A stretch of 42,363 bases of DNA from Acetobacter persici JCM 25330 (GCF_000613905.1 NZ_BAJW01000031.1:1-42363); one strand, 5' to 3'; counted from the stretch's first letter, positions 1-9,369 are shown. The notes: generated by a model from the sequence alone, not told the origin. Made by a program: numbers and translations.

Positions 1-208
1 GGTTCTCCCGCACTTTTCGTGATGAGTATGATGAGTATCTTGTACTGAGGTTGGCATCCGTGCGCACTGGCACGCAGAACGCACTCATCGGAACCCTCTC
101 AACGGCTGCGACAATGAAATGCGCCATATCGTCAGCAGGAAGCCACGACTTCAGATCAGGAGGCAGAAGATACGGCTGAGACCGGTCAAACGGGATGAAG
201 CTGCTCAT
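1..208 (-). pseudogene. IS1182-type transposase N-terminal fragment
   Basis: Read on the minus strand from an ATG at 208, the sequence encodes MSSFIPFDRSQPYLLPPDLK followed by SWLPADDMAHFIVAAVERVP, the typical start of IS1182-family transposases (DUF772 N-terminal region) found in acetic acid bacteria. About 50 residues match what I know of the family. From roughly position 60 downwards the translation no longer resembles it, so the gene appears broken or rearranged there before it leaves the window. A 9-bp tandem duplication (gatgagtat at 21-29 and 30-38) lies in the diverged part. No catalytic DDE region is present, so this is a dead remnant or the edge of one. The family call rests on recognition, not on a search. 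Confidence 0.7.
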
Positions 209-637
209 CTCACCACCTTACAACCTAACTCCTTCACAGGGTACCCCAACCCGACAGGCTGCTAGGTTGATTTTAAAGGGAGTAAAGGGAGCCAGCCGTG
301 CAAACCAGCGGACACGTGGAGGGGTCGAAGAACCCTTGTTTGGTAAGGTTGTCTCATATTTTTCGAGTTTTGGCGTACTGATTGATTGTTTCTGCGATGG
401 CACCCGCAACTATTTTCATCATTATTCACTCATCATCGACCTGTGACGTAACGTCGATGAATCTTCCTCGAGTCAACAGAGATTGGGGAAGGCCCTTTTG
501 GGCCTGTAAAATGCTCATGATGTCCGAGTTAGAAATACCCTGTCGATCGAATGACGAGCCGCATGGTCGTTTTTCAACGGCTTGCGCACAAATAGCGGAT
601 ATGAGCGGCGAAAGACGGTGTTTATCGGTCTTTCATA
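209..637. other. Gene-poor spacer with IS-end-like sequence
   Basis: No convincing gene is seen. CAACCTA at 221-227 is repeated inverted as TAGGTTG at 263-269, a possible end of the IS1182-type remnant. At 318-338 the sequence ggaggggtcgaagaaccctt resembles the outer end of the IS5-type element at 28242-28264 and the two repeats at 988 and 1088. A 205-codon open frame covers 382-999, but its composition is unlike a normal protein and I do not call it. Confidence 0.4.
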
Positions 638-885
638 TTGATAACTATTCTCATTTTAAGCTGGGCAGGGTCGAGGTGGCTCGGCATGGGCGGAGACATC
701 TTCTGGATGTGCTCTTATGGAACCCTTGGAATCTTGACGACTTCCGACCCGCTTCTGAAAAACTATCTGGCGAACAGGTCGCGGTTTGTCTCCTCGGTCA
801 CCGGCATGGTTGGATGTCCGGCGCACGCGGAAGACATCGTGTAAGAGGCGTTTATACGCATGACATCGGATTTCAGGCAGGGTGT
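638..885 (+). pseudogene. Relic of an ECF (FecI-type) sigma factor
   Basis: In the frame that opens at 638, residues near 750-870 read LLKNYLANRSRFVSSVTGMV, then GCPAHAEDIV, a stop (TAA at 843-845), then EAFIRM. The AEDIVQEAF pattern is the hallmark of sigma-70 region 2 in ECF sigma factors. Here the glutamine codon appears to have become TAA, a CAA-to-TAA change. Downstream the frame decays with further stops, and no region 4 helix-turn-helix is recognisable. FecI-type sigma factors commonly sit next to TonB receptors, and a TonB receptor starts 1.5 kb downstream, which fits. The remnant is short, so the call is moderate; a chance similarity cannot be excluded. Confidence 0.45.
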
Positions 886-987
886 GGTCGGGTTCAGTCT
901 GATTGCCTAGCGGAAGGTTCGGTTATCTATTGTAGTTATGCAGAAGCCGACATGAAGAGAATATCTTCCCGCTTTGATCGTGCATCT

Positions 988-1088
988 GGAAGGTTCTAAA
1001 AACCCTCTTTTTCCACCAGTGTAAAAATCGTAACCCGTTGATATTGCTACTATTAGAGAAATCAAAATAGAGGTTTTTAGAGCCCTCC
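988..1088. repeat. 101-bp unit bounded by imperfect inverted repeats
   Basis: The left arm GGAAGGTTCTAAAAACCCTC (988-1007) and the reverse complement of the right arm at 1069-1088 match at 15 of the first 17 positions. Both arms resemble the outer end of the IS5-type element at 28242-28264. The unit has no coding capacity and could be a MITE-like derivative or two fused IS ends. I see no clear target-site duplication. Confidence 0.45.
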
Positions 1089-1356
1089 ACCTGATTAGCG
1101 TGGTCGAAGTGCTTCTTGAGGCCGGTGAGTTGTTCTTCCGTCTGATGCGTTCGAACCAGGTATCACTGGCGTCATCATTGACCTTGAGATCAAGCTAACC
1201 GTTCTGTCTGGCTTGAGGTAGGCCGCGGCAATCGTAAATGAGGAGAAAATTTCTTTTGGCCCTAAAAAGAAGCATTTCTTGCGGTGTGGAGGAATTATTG
1301 TGGTGAAATTGCAAGCGTTGGCAGAACAGGCATAGATAAAGTGAAAAGGGTAAGAA
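1089..1356 (+). other. Decayed stretch, unrecognised coding-like sequence
   Basis: Between about 1146 and 1333 one plus-strand frame reads FEPGITGVIIDLEIKLTVLS and then, after a TAG, AAAIVNEEKISFGPKKKHFL, ending with a stop just before the cupin gene. The composition looks protein-like, but there is an in-frame stop and no start, so this may be the 3' end of a dead gene. I do not recognise the family. Confidence 0.25.
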
Positions 1357-2040
1357 ATGGTAGATATGAAACGCGTTCTTGATCTCAAAGCTATGGTGGC
1401 TAAGGTCAATCTGGTGGCAGGAGAATATCTAACGGCGCGTTATAAACTACCCACAACGGATAGTGCCGCAATCTTGGAATTAGTAGCTCCTCTGGGTCAG
1501 GGGCAGGTTGAGCCGTTAGCTGAAGATGTCTTTGTGTTTGTCCTGAATGGACAGTTTTTCGTTAATGATGTGCTTCTTGAGAAAGGCAGCGGGTGCAAGA
1601 TTACGGCTGGAACAGCATTTGACTGGAAAGCGCACTCAGAGACCCATCTGTTTGTCATGAGTGTGCCAGAAACCGAAAAAATAGAGCAGGGAGTGGTGTT
1701 TCTTGATCCGCGTGCTCAGATGTCTCTGTCTTCACCTCCTCCTGTAGAGTATCTGACCGGGCCTGTTCCGACATGCCATAGCGCTCCTGCATGGCGTAGC
1801 TGTGGTGGTCAGTTCTATGGTGGTATCTGGGCCTCCACGCCATATTCCCGAAAAAAAGTTCCGTATGTGCATGATGAGTTCATGTATTTGCTTGAAGGAA
1901 GCGTAACGTTTGTTAGCTATTCAGGTGAAGAGCAGACCTTTAGGGCGGGAGATGCTTTTCTGATCTGCCGTGGTGCAAGCTGCTCATGGGATAATCAAGA
2001 GAACGTCAAGAAAATATACGTCATTTTTCGTCCATCATGA
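1357..2040 (+). CDS. Two-cupin (DUF861-type) protein
   Basis: A 227-residue protein with two cupin halves. The C-terminal half (about residues 150-225) matches the Cupin_3/DUF861 pattern, with PYVHDEFMYLLEGSVTFVSY giving the His/Glu metal-ligand strand and FRAGDAFLICRGASCSWD the second conserved strand. The N-terminal half (about 40-115) is a weaker copy of the same fold. DUF861 proteins often sit beside FAD amine oxidases and may be small-molecule binding or isomerase/hydrolase enzymes of amino-acid or ureide metabolism; the substrate is unknown here. The ATG is preceded by AAGGG six bases upstream. It stands alone, ahead of a hairpin and a TonB receptor, and points the same way as the HAD/MFS/oxidase genes, so a shared role is plausible but inferred. 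Confidence 0.8.
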   Translation: MVDMKRVLDLKAMVAKVNLVAGEYLTARYKLPTTDSAAILELVAPLGQGQVEPLAEDVFVFVLNGQFFVNDVLLEKGSGCKITAGTAFDWKAHSETHLFVMSVPETEKIEQGVVFLDPRAQMSLSSPPPVEYLTGPVPTCHSAPAWRSCGGQFYGGIWASTPYSRKKVPYVHDEFMYLLEGSVTFVSYSGEEQTFRAGDAFLICRGASCSWDNQENVKKIYVIFRPS

Positions 2041-2151
2041 TTTATGAGCGCTGTATGTATTGTGCCGTGAATAAGTTATTTTTTGGATTGTATTTGTAAT
2101 TTTGATCTGGTTATGAATTCATAACTCTTTCAGGCCTGAAGTGTCTGATAT

Positions 2152-2188
2152 AAAAATGATCTGGGAATAAGGTCTCCTGATCATTTTT
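2152..2188. terminator. Hairpin downstream of the cupin gene
   Basis: AAAAATGATC at 2152-2161 is exactly complementary to GATCATTTTT at 2179-2188 with a 17-base interval, ending in a T run. It lies 112 bases after the cupin stop and probably ends that transcript. Confidence 0.5.
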
Positions 2189-2425
2189 CGCTCCCTGAGC
2201 GTCATTTCTCTCATGCTGTCTGATGGATGCAACGGTAGCGCATCGCTTTCTGCGTCAGTCAGGCAGCTTGGGAGGAATTGATTTATTCCGGTATAAAAAT
2301 GATATGATGTTCTGTATCGTTTAGGAAAATGGGGTATTCCGCTGTCTGCTTCTGCTCATAATCATTTGGATATTGGCGCTGTCTCACGCTTTATCGCCCT
2401 TGTCGGGGCGCTCCGGAGGATAGGC
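2189..2425 (+). promoter_or_regulatory. Leader region upstream of the TonB receptor
   Basis: This AT-richer gap lies between the hairpin and the receptor start and must hold the receptor promoter. No clear operator was identified. GGAGG at 2414-2418 is placed as a Shine-Dalgarno for the ATG at 2426. Confidence 0.3.
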
Positions 2426-4965
2426 ATGGCAAACACTTACCCCTCTTTTATGGTGCGGAATGGTACATCATTCCTGTTATCCCGTGGTGTGGCGCGAGGG
2501 GGCATGTCCCGCTCTCTGGTTCTGCTGCTCTCAGTTTCCTCATTCACGGGTTTTGGCTCACTTTATTGTTCCGGAAACGGAATGGCGCATGCTGAATCCA
2601 GTCATTCTGCATTAGCTGCAAAACGTAGCGGTAAAGGGGTGCCTCGCAAAAATGTCCAGGTGGGCAAAAAAGAGGTAAAATCCGGCACCGTCGCAAAAAC
2701 GCCTCGGTCCGTGGTTTCATCCGGAACGGAAGAGGTGGGGGTGACGGGCCATGTCTCCATGCCGAATGGCGTGACAAACCGAACCCCCGGCGGGGGAATG
2801 ATGCCACCTCAGACGATTGCCAAGTCTCGTAGCGGCCTGACGCGGGATTATATTGCCAAGCAGAGCCCCACCAGTAATCCGGTAGCTCTTGTGGCCAGTC
2901 TTCCGGGCGTGGTGTACGCCGGGAATGATCCGCTTGGCACGAATGATGATCAGCAGGGTCTGACTGTGCGTGGTCTTAACCAGCAGGAAATTGGTTATCT
3001 GTTTGAGGGCATCCCGGCCGCGGCACCGGTTTACCTTCTACCTTATACGTCTGCTGCGGCTGATAACGAAAACATTCAGTCTCTGACGCTGACGCAGGGT
3101 TCTCCAGATACTCGCTCTCCCCTTTATAACGCAGTCGGCGGTGAGCTTTCTGAAACCATGCATGATCCTTCACATCATTTTGGTGGCCTGATTGATGCAT
3201 CTTACGGTTCCTTTAGTCTGCGGCGCCACTTTATCCGTGTGGACACAGGCGATCTTGGGAAGACCGGGGTTCGTGGCTTTTTGTCTTTCTCGCACCGTGA
3301 GGCAGATGAATGGCGCGGTGTCGGGGGAACACGGCGCTATCATATCGACATGAAGCTCGTGAAGGACTGGGGCGCAGACAATCATGCAGCTTTCATCATG
3401 AGTTATAATGATGCCAAGCAATACTACCTGCGCGCACCGACCAAGGCGCAGTGGAATCAGTATGGCGTCAATTTCAACTACAATGATACGTCCTGGGGAT
3501 CATCTCCTTCAAGCTACTATAAATATGAAGAAAACCGGATGAAGAAATTCATTCTGGGCGCACCTGTAAACCTAAAGTTCGACCATGGTCTTGCACTGGA
3601 TGTCACACCCTATTTCACGTATTCTTGGGGCTATGACAACGGGGGAAGCACTCTGAGTCGCGATGGCAGCTTCCTCGGTCCGAACCCCGCAGGCCCCTTG
3701 CAGGTTGGGGGCACGAACAGTTCCATCGTTGCTGCGTCAATAGACACCTACCGGCTGGCTTATTCCGGGATCAATGCCGCACTTTCTTGGACACACGGGC
3801 ATAATACGGTGACGGGCGGTGCATGGTATTCCTACTTTGATCAGTCAGAGCCGCAGAGCTATCAGCCGTCAACGCAGACGGCGGCGTGCCCAGTATGTGG
3901 GGCAACAATCCAATTCTCACGGCCAATGGGAGTGTGCTGCGGACCTATGATATTCATCTTGTCCAACAGACCAATGCCCTGTTTATCAATGATACGTACA
4001 AGACGCTGCACGATAAGCTGACGCTGACCGCAGGCTTCAAGGAAGTCATGGTCACGCGGTCTCAAACTAACCTTGTTCCTGGGGTAACGTATGCTACAGG
4101 GCAAAGTGTTGCAGAGCCGTTACCTCAGTTTATGGCCAGCTACAAGATTACGGCGCATGACCAGATTTATATCAATGGCACTGCATCTTTCCGTATGCCG
4201 GCCTCAATCATGACGTATGCGGACCGTTACAGCGTTTCTACTGGTGCGCTATCCTCCAGGCATGCAACCAATATCAAGCCTGAATTTGCGATTGGGGAAG
4301 AAATTGGCTACCGGCATACAGGTTTTGCCAATGTCTCTGTTGCTCTGTTTAACTATAACTTTACGCACAGACAGCTCAGCACCACGACATATCAGAATGG
4401 TTTGCCTATTTCTGAATCTATAGACGCGGGCGGTCAGACCATGCGCGGTGCGCAGATCGAGGTCGGGCTTCAGCGCTGGCACCATTTTAGTCCCTATGTG
4501 TCCGGGCAGTATGAACATGCCTCGATTGACAGCAATCTGCCGACAGTCGCCAGCGATGGCACGTCCGTGGCTCTGCCGACAAAAGGGAAAAGAGCGGTCA
4601 ACACTCCCGAATTCACAGCTGCCGTGGGCCTTAACTACGATGACGGGTCCATCTTTGGTGGGTTCAACATGAATTATATTGGCAAGCAGTATTCAACATT
4701 CATGAATGATGAATCCATTCCCAGCTATGAAACATTCAATGTGAATATCGGGTACCGGTTTAAAAACATGTGGCTCGCAAAGCATCCGCAGATTCAACTG
4801 AATCTGCTTAATATTGGTAATAGTGGCTATCTGTCCGGCACCAGCAGCATCAAAACCAATGCGCGCAGCATGGTAGTTGCCGGGCATAGTGTGGCAGGGT
4901 CTGCACCCCAGTATTATGTTGGCGGTGGATTTGCAGGTGTTCTTTCATTTTCAACAGGTTTTTAA
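2426..4965 (+). pseudogene. TonB-dependent outer-membrane receptor, frameshifted
   Basis: About 846 residues in two frames. The ATG at 2426 has GGAGG eight bases upstream, so it is preferred over a TTG at 2366. The order is: a signal peptide (SRSLVLLLSVSSFTGFGSLY region); a Ser/Lys-rich linker of about 80 residues; a plug domain with DQQGLTVRGLNQQEIGYLFE; then a 22-strand-type barrel, ending in FAGVLSFSTGF with the expected terminal aromatic. The reading frame breaks at about 3884-3886. Removing one base, upstream ...STQTAA joins to VPSMWGNNPILTANG, so a single base is missing. Without correction the first frame ends at 4021. The substrate is unknown; the adjacent HAD, MFS and amine oxidase genes suggest it served that pathway. 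Either genuine loss or a sequencing indel would explain the break. Confidence 0.85.
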
Positions 4966-4987
4966 AATACATTAAAGAGGACTTCAT

Positions 4988-5698
4988 ATGTCACGTTTTC
5001 CCAAAGCTCTGACCTTTGATGTGGTTGGTACTCTGATTGATTTTGAAAGCGGGATGATCAATACCCTGCAAAAATTATGCGGAGTTGCCATAGACCGGGA
5101 GGCTTTTCTGACGGCCTATCGGGAGATGCGCGCACGGGGGCAGACGCTTCCTTTCCCGCAGGATCTCAAGCCTATTTATCAGGAACTGGCGCCGCGTTTC
5201 GGTCTGCCAACGGATGAGGCGTATGCGGATGCGTTTGTCTATGCCGCCAAAGACTGGCCCGCGTTTGAAGATAGTGTGGAGGCCATGCAGCGTCTTGGCA
5301 GGCACTTCAAGCTGGTCGCCATGACCAATACGCAGCGATGGGCTTTCTCCGGGATGGAAAAGACGCTTGGTCTGCCTTTCCATGATTCAATTACGGTGGA
5401 TGATGCACTGTGTGAGAAGCCCGATGCCGCGTTTTTTGGGTTCGCGCGTGGCCGCCTGAGCCGCGATGGTATTCTTCAAGGTGACATTTTGCACGTTGCG
5501 CAAAGCCAGTACCACGATATCGGGATTGCGCGTAAACTTGGTTACACGGTGTGCTGGATTGAGCGCCGCAAGGCGATTGGCGGGTTTGGCGGCACCATTG
5601 CCGTCGAAAGTCTGACCAAGCCTGACTATCATTTTTCTACATTGAAGGAGTTGGCTGATCTTGCCGATGCAGGTGGTCTGAAAATGCTGTATTCCTGA
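4988..5698 (+). CDS. HAD-superfamily hydrolase (haloacid dehalogenase type II-like)
   Basis: A 236-residue cytoplasmic enzyme. The nucleophile motif FDVVGTLIDF lies at the N-terminus (Asp11), the Thr/Ser motif II appears as AMTNTQRW, and motif IV is HVAQSQYHDIGIARKLG, the form seen in the (S)-2-haloacid dehalogenase subgroup rather than the usual DD pair. Such proteins in amino-acid or opine gene clusters often have unproven substrates, so dehalogenation should not be assumed. The ATG is preceded by AGAGGA. It sits 22 bases after the receptor and 13 bases before the MFS gene, so it is probably cotranscribed with them. A second HAD of the same subgroup lies at 17571-18239, also near an FAD oxidase. 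Confidence 0.85.
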   Translation: MSRFPKALTFDVVGTLIDFESGMINTLQKLCGVAIDREAFLTAYREMRARGQTLPFPQDLKPIYQELAPRFGLPTDEAYADAFVYAAKDWPAFEDSVEAMQRLGRHFKLVAMTNTQRWAFSGMEKTLGLPFHDSITVDDALCEKPDAAFFGFARGRLSRDGILQGDILHVAQSQYHDIGIARKLGYTVCWIERRKAIGGFGGTIAVESLTKPDYHFSTLKELADLADAGGLKMLYS

Positions 5699-5711
5699 AA
5701 GGCCGTAAAAC

Positions 5712-7040
5712 ATGCAAGTCCGGACACTTGATGATGTCCCGGCATCAGCCTTCCATTTGCGCCTTGCTCTTGTTGCTGGGGGCGGACCGTTTTGCGATGG
5801 TTACATTCTAGGCGTTATTGGTGTTGTGCTTCCAATTCTGGTCTCCAGCTTTCATTTGAGTGCCAATGCAACCGGGCTTGTCGGGGCGGCCTCTCTGCTG
5901 GGGGTCTTTATTGGTGGCCTTGCCGGGGGGATGGCGTCTGACCGGTTTGGACGAAAAGTTCTCTACACCGTGAATATTTTCATGTTCACGGTCTTTTCTG
6001 CCGCACAGTATTTTTGTGCCAGTTTTACGGCATTGCTGGTCTGGCGGTTTCTGATCGGGATTGCCATTGGTGCGGATTATCCGATTGCCACGGCTTATGT
6101 GACGGAGTTCATGCCTCGGCGCTGGCGTGGTCCTGCTTTGAGCGGGCTTATTACCTTCTGGTGGCTGGGCTATGTGTGCAGCTTTGTTGCGGGGTATGCG
6201 CTGCTCTCGTTTTTCCCTGAAAACTGGCAACTTGTCATGGGTTCCAGCTTCGTCCCTTCGCTGGTTCTGCTACTGTGTCGGGCAGGGATGCCGGAATCTC
6301 CGCTCTGGCTGATGAGTGTTGGCCGGGTGACAGAGGCCCGGCATATTGTCGGTAATTTTCTGAAGGCCGATATTTCTTTTGAAGGGATGCAGCCTGCGGC
6401 ACCTGCCGGAGGCATCCGTCAGGTTGTGGGCAAGTTATGTGGTCCGCGTTATCGGGGAATGCTAATTTTTGTCAGTGCATTCTGGATTTTGCAAAGCGCT
6501 CCGGCTTTTTCAATCCATACGTTGCAGGCCCAGATTCTGGCGCAGATGCACATGAGTAACCCCATTCTGGCGGCCTGTGTGGTCACCTGTTTTACGTTTC
6601 TGGGGATCCTTCCGGTCACGTTCGGGTTGATCAATCTCATTGGACGCAGAACACTTCTGATCTGGTCCTTTGTTTTGGCGGCTCTTTCCCTGCTCTTTAT
6701 TGCCTTGTGGTCAGGTGAAGCGGGTTGGGCCGTGCTGGGCGCGTTTATTGTCTATTCGGCTGTGGAGGCTGCCGGTAGCGGTTTGCAGTTTGTCTATCCC
6801 AATGAGCTATTCCCCACAGAAATACGGGGCACCGCAGTCGGGTTTGCCTCGTCTGCCAGCAGGCTGGGGGCCGCTTTGGGTACGTTTCTTCTTCCTGTCG
6901 GGGTTGCTCATTTTGGTGTTCGGGCAACGTTGTTTGCAGCTTTTGGCCTTCTTGCTCTGGGGGCCTTCATATCCTGGCGCTGGGCTCCTGAAACAGCAGG
7001 GCTTAGTCTTTCCGAAGCCAGCCATATTACTCTTTCCTGA
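5712..7040 (+). CDS. Major facilitator superfamily transporter
   Basis: A 442-residue inner-membrane protein with about 12 hydrophobic segments. The MFS loop 2-3 signature reads GGMASDRFGRKVLYT (near residues 73-87). A second loop pattern FGLINLIGRRTLL occurs at the 8-9 position, and PNELFPTEIRGTAVGF near the end is the sugar/aromatic-acid porter type. It probably imports a small organic acid, sugar or amino compound used by the neighbouring enzymes; the substrate is not evident. The start at 5712 lies 13 bases after the HAD stop, and the oxidase starts 21 bases after its stop, so this is an operon. Confidence 0.9.
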   Translation: MQVRTLDDVPASAFHLRLALVAGGGPFCDGYILGVIGVVLPILVSSFHLSANATGLVGAASLLGVFIGGLAGGMASDRFGRKVLYTVNIFMFTVFSAAQYFCASFTALLVWRFLIGIAIGADYPIATAYVTEFMPRRWRGPALSGLITFWWLGYVCSFVAGYALLSFFPENWQLVMGSSFVPSLVLLLCRAGMPESPLWLMSVGRVTEARHIVGNFLKADISFEGMQPAAPAGGIRQVVGKLCGPRYRGMLIFVSAFWILQSAPAFSIHTLQAQILAQMHMSNPILAACVVTCFTFLGILPVTFGLINLIGRRTLLIWSFVLAALSLLFIALWSGEAGWAVLGAFIVYSAVEAAGSGLQFVYPNELFPTEIRGTAVGFASSASRLGAALGTFLLPVGVAHFGVRATLFAAFGLLALGAFISWRWAPETAGLSLSEASHITLS

Positions 7041-7061
7041 GATTGCACTGGGGAACATGTT

Positions 7062-8345
7062 ATGAAATTGACCTCCTACTGGCTAGAAACGGCCCCCTTG
7101 TTTACGGCCAGTCCCGCTGAGGCCATGCCCGGCACGGTGGATGCCGTGGTGGTCGGGGGTGGTTTTAGTGGTCTCTCTGCTGCATTGCGCCTGCGAGAGC
7201 TTGGGGCTTCTGTCGTTGTGCTTGAACGTGAACGCGTTGTTGGCGAGGCCTCCGGCCGTAATGGCGGGCATGTCAATAACGGGCTGGCTGGCAGTTTCTC
7301 TCTTGCTTGCAAGACGATGGGGGAAGAAAAGGCGACGTCGCTTTATAAGGTTTTCAACAAGGCGGTGGATACTGTTGAAGCGATTGTGCGCAACAATGCC
7401 ATTGAGTGCGACTTTGTGCGATGCGGCAAGCTGAAGGTTGGGAATTTACCGGCTCATCGTGCCGCGCTTCAGGCGGATCATGAACTGTTGCGCAAGGGCG
7501 CGGATCCGAATGTGCGGTTCATCAGTGACACCCAGATTCAGGATGAGCTGAGGTCGGACCTGTTCAATAGTGGCCTGATCTATCCTCATAGTGGGCGTAT
7601 GCATATGGGTCGTTTTGGGGTGGGGCTGGCACAGACTGTAATGAAGGCCGGGGGCCTGATTTTTGAACATACCCCCATGATAGCCATAAAGTCTGGGCAG
7701 GGATGTTTTGAGGTCAGCACGCCGCGGGGCAAGATTGTTGCCAAATCTGTGCTGATGGCAACGGGGACCAGTCGTCATGGTCCATCATGGTTTCGCCAGC
7801 GGATTATGCCCGTGGGGAGCTTTATTGTCGCCACTGAACCCATGGATGCCGCAACGCTGGAACAGGTAATGCCTGGTGGCCAGAATGTTGTGACCATGCA
7901 GAATATTCACAATTATTTCCGTGCGACGGTTGACCATAGACTGATCTTTGGTGGTCGGGCCAGTTTTTCCCGATCTCGCACCACAACCGATATTGTCAGC
8001 GGGCGCATGCTTCTTGCGGCCATGCGACGTACGTTGCCGGGGCTGCCCGATGTAAAAATCGAATATTGCTGGGGCGGTGATGTCGATATGACCGTTGATC
8101 GCCTCCCGCATGCAGGGCAGTGGAATGGTGTCTATTACACCATGGGCTACAGCGGGCACGGCACGCAGATGTCCGTTTACATGGGTCAGCGCATGGCGGA
8201 GGCTATGGCCGGTATGCCTGACACCAATCCACTTGCAGGCCGTTCATGGCCCAGAATTCCCTTTTATGGCTTGGCTTCCTACGCCCTGCCGGTTGTGGGG
8301 GCTTATTACCGCGCCAAGGATTACATCCAGAATCTCAATGCCTGA
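7062..8345 (+). CDS. FAD-dependent amine oxidase, PuuB/DAO family
   Basis: A 427-residue D-amino-acid-oxidase-fold protein. The dinucleotide-binding motif is VVVGGGFSGLSAALRLRELG (about residues 29-48), with ERERVVGEASGRNGGHVN next, where GRNGGH is typical of gamma-glutamylputrescine oxidase-like enzymes. Near the C-terminus GYSGHGTQMSVYMGQRMAEA is the second FAD-contact segment. The family oxidises a secondary or primary amine to an imine or aldehyde using O2 or a quinone. The context of aminotransferase, aldehyde dehydrogenase and succinate-semialdehyde-type dehydrogenase further along supports amine or polyamine catabolism. The exact substrate is unresolved. It is the last gene of the plus-strand operon and is followed by a strong hairpin. 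Confidence 0.85.
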   Translation: MKLTSYWLETAPLFTASPAEAMPGTVDAVVVGGGFSGLSAALRLRELGASVVVLERERVVGEASGRNGGHVNNGLAGSFSLACKTMGEEKATSLYKVFNKAVDTVEAIVRNNAIECDFVRCGKLKVGNLPAHRAALQADHELLRKGADPNVRFISDTQIQDELRSDLFNSGLIYPHSGRMHMGRFGVGLAQTVMKAGGLIFEHTPMIAIKSGQGCFEVSTPRGKIVAKSVLMATGTSRHGPSWFRQRIMPVGSFIVATEPMDAATLEQVMPGGQNVVTMQNIHNYFRATVDHRLIFGGRASFSRSRTTTDIVSGRMLLAAMRRTLPGLPDVKIEYCWGGDVDMTVDRLPHAGQWNGVYYTMGYSGHGTQMSVYMGQRMAEAMAGMPDTNPLAGRSWPRIPFYGLASYALPVVGAYYRAKDYIQNLNA

Positions 8346-8351
8346 AGATTT

Positions 8352-8388
8352 GTCTCCGGTCAGCTTCACAGTGAAACTGACCGGAGAC
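8352..8388. terminator. Strong bidirectional hairpin terminator
   Basis: The left arm gtctccggtcagcttca and right arm tgaaactgaccggagac pair over 17 positions with one mismatch and a three-base loop. It lies between the convergent ends of the PuuB-like oxidase and the GhrA-like gene, so it can serve both transcripts. Confidence 0.8.
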
Positions 8389-8400
8389 GATGCAATTACG

Positions 8401-9330
8401 CTAATATCCTTTTGAGCGATCCACCTTGGACGGAAAGTCTCTCTCGCCAGCAAGATAGCGTTGCACAGTATCCAACAGCACACGGCCCGCCGTTTCCGTC
8501 TGGCTGCTGCTGGCAATGTGCGGGGTTATAAGGATACGCGGATCGTCCCATAACGGACTGTCAGTGGGCAGGGGTTCCGGGTCTGTAACATCCAGAATGG
8601 CCGCGCTGATCTGCCCGCTTTCCAGCATTTCCAGCAGATCGGGCACTACCAGATGTGCGCCGCGTGCAGCGTTGATGATCTGTGCGCCTTTTGGGAGTTT
8701 TTCAAACAGGCTGGTATTGAGTATGCCGTGCGTGGCTTCTGTCAGAGGCAGCAGGCATACAAGAATGTCCGTTGTTGCCAGAAACGCATCAAGCTCTTCC
8801 GGTCCGGCATGACATGTGACATCAGGCACGGTGTGCCGTGAGCGCGACCAGCCGCTACAGTTAAACCCGTTGAGGGCCAGAGCCTGTGCGACCGGGGCGC
8901 CGAGTGTGCCCATGCCCATAATCCCGACGCGCCGTTGCGTAGCAACCAGATTGGGCCGGGCCTTCCAGATGTGTTGTTTCTGCTGGGCAATGTAGGTCAG
9001 GCCATCACGGTGCAGGGTGAGCGTAGCCCACAGAACGTAGTCCACCATGCCTTCCGTCAGGCCGGGTTCTATCATGCGGATAATGGTCACATGTTCGGGA
9101 ATGGCGGACATGTCGAACTGATCCACGCCCGCGCCAACAGAGAAAATGACTTCAAGGTTGGGGAAACGTGTCAGCAGATCAGACGGAGGTTCCCAGACTG
9201 CTAAAAAGCGCACCTCTTTAGGATCACCTGTTTCCGGCCAGACATGGAATGCAAGGTCGGGCAGGGCGCTATTGAAAAGCGGTTTCCAGACTTCCGCCCG
9301 CTCCGGGGTGGATTTGAGCAGAAAAGACAT
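8401..9330 (-). CDS. ghrA: D-2-hydroxyacid dehydrogenase (glyoxylate/hydroxypyruvate reductase A type)
   Basis: A 309-residue NAD(P)-dependent enzyme. The nucleotide-binding loop is VGIMGMGTLGAPVAQAL (about 135-151), with the catalytic set Arg223 in NAARGAHLV, Glu252 in DPEPLPTDSPLW and His271 in TPHIASSS, as expected for the 2-hydroxyacid dehydrogenase family. Length and the short N-terminal region match GhrA, which reduces glyoxylate or hydroxypyruvate; the substrate in this organism is inferred. It is the last gene of the minus-strand block, 39 bases after the acetyltransferase. It could remove a glyoxylate or 2-oxo acid side product of opine or amine cleavage. The gene symbol is by similarity only. 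Confidence 0.8.
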   Translation of the reverse strand: MSFLLKSTPERAEVWKPLFNSALPDLAFHVWPETGDPKEVRFLAVWEPPSDLLTRFPNLEVIFSVGAGVDQFDMSAIPEHVTIIRMIEPGLTEGMVDYVLWATLTLHRDGLTYIAQQKQHIWKARPNLVATQRRVGIMGMGTLGAPVAQALALNGFNCSGWSRSRHTVPDVTCHAGPEELDAFLATTDILVCLLPLTEATHGILNTSLFEKLPKGAQIINAARGAHLVVPDLLEMLESGQISAAILDVTDPEPLPTDSPLWDDPRILITPHIASSSQTETAGRVLLDTVQRYLAGERDFPSKVDRSKGY

Positions 9331-9369
9331 GCGTGATCGTCCTACGGGAAAAGAAAGGAGTCTGGGCGT

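Noticed and set aside
21-38. Tandem gatgagtat repeat as a functional site
   Set aside because: Only two 9-bp copies in a broken IS fragment; more likely a local duplication.
382-999. A 205-codon open frame on the plus strand
   Set aside because: Odd composition, no ribosome site, no recognisable motif, and it overlaps the sigma-factor-like frame, which has the clearer signal.
2365-2425. Earlier TTG start for the first TonB receptor
   Set aside because: The ATG at 2426 has GGAGG at correct spacing; the added residues contribute nothing to the signal peptide.
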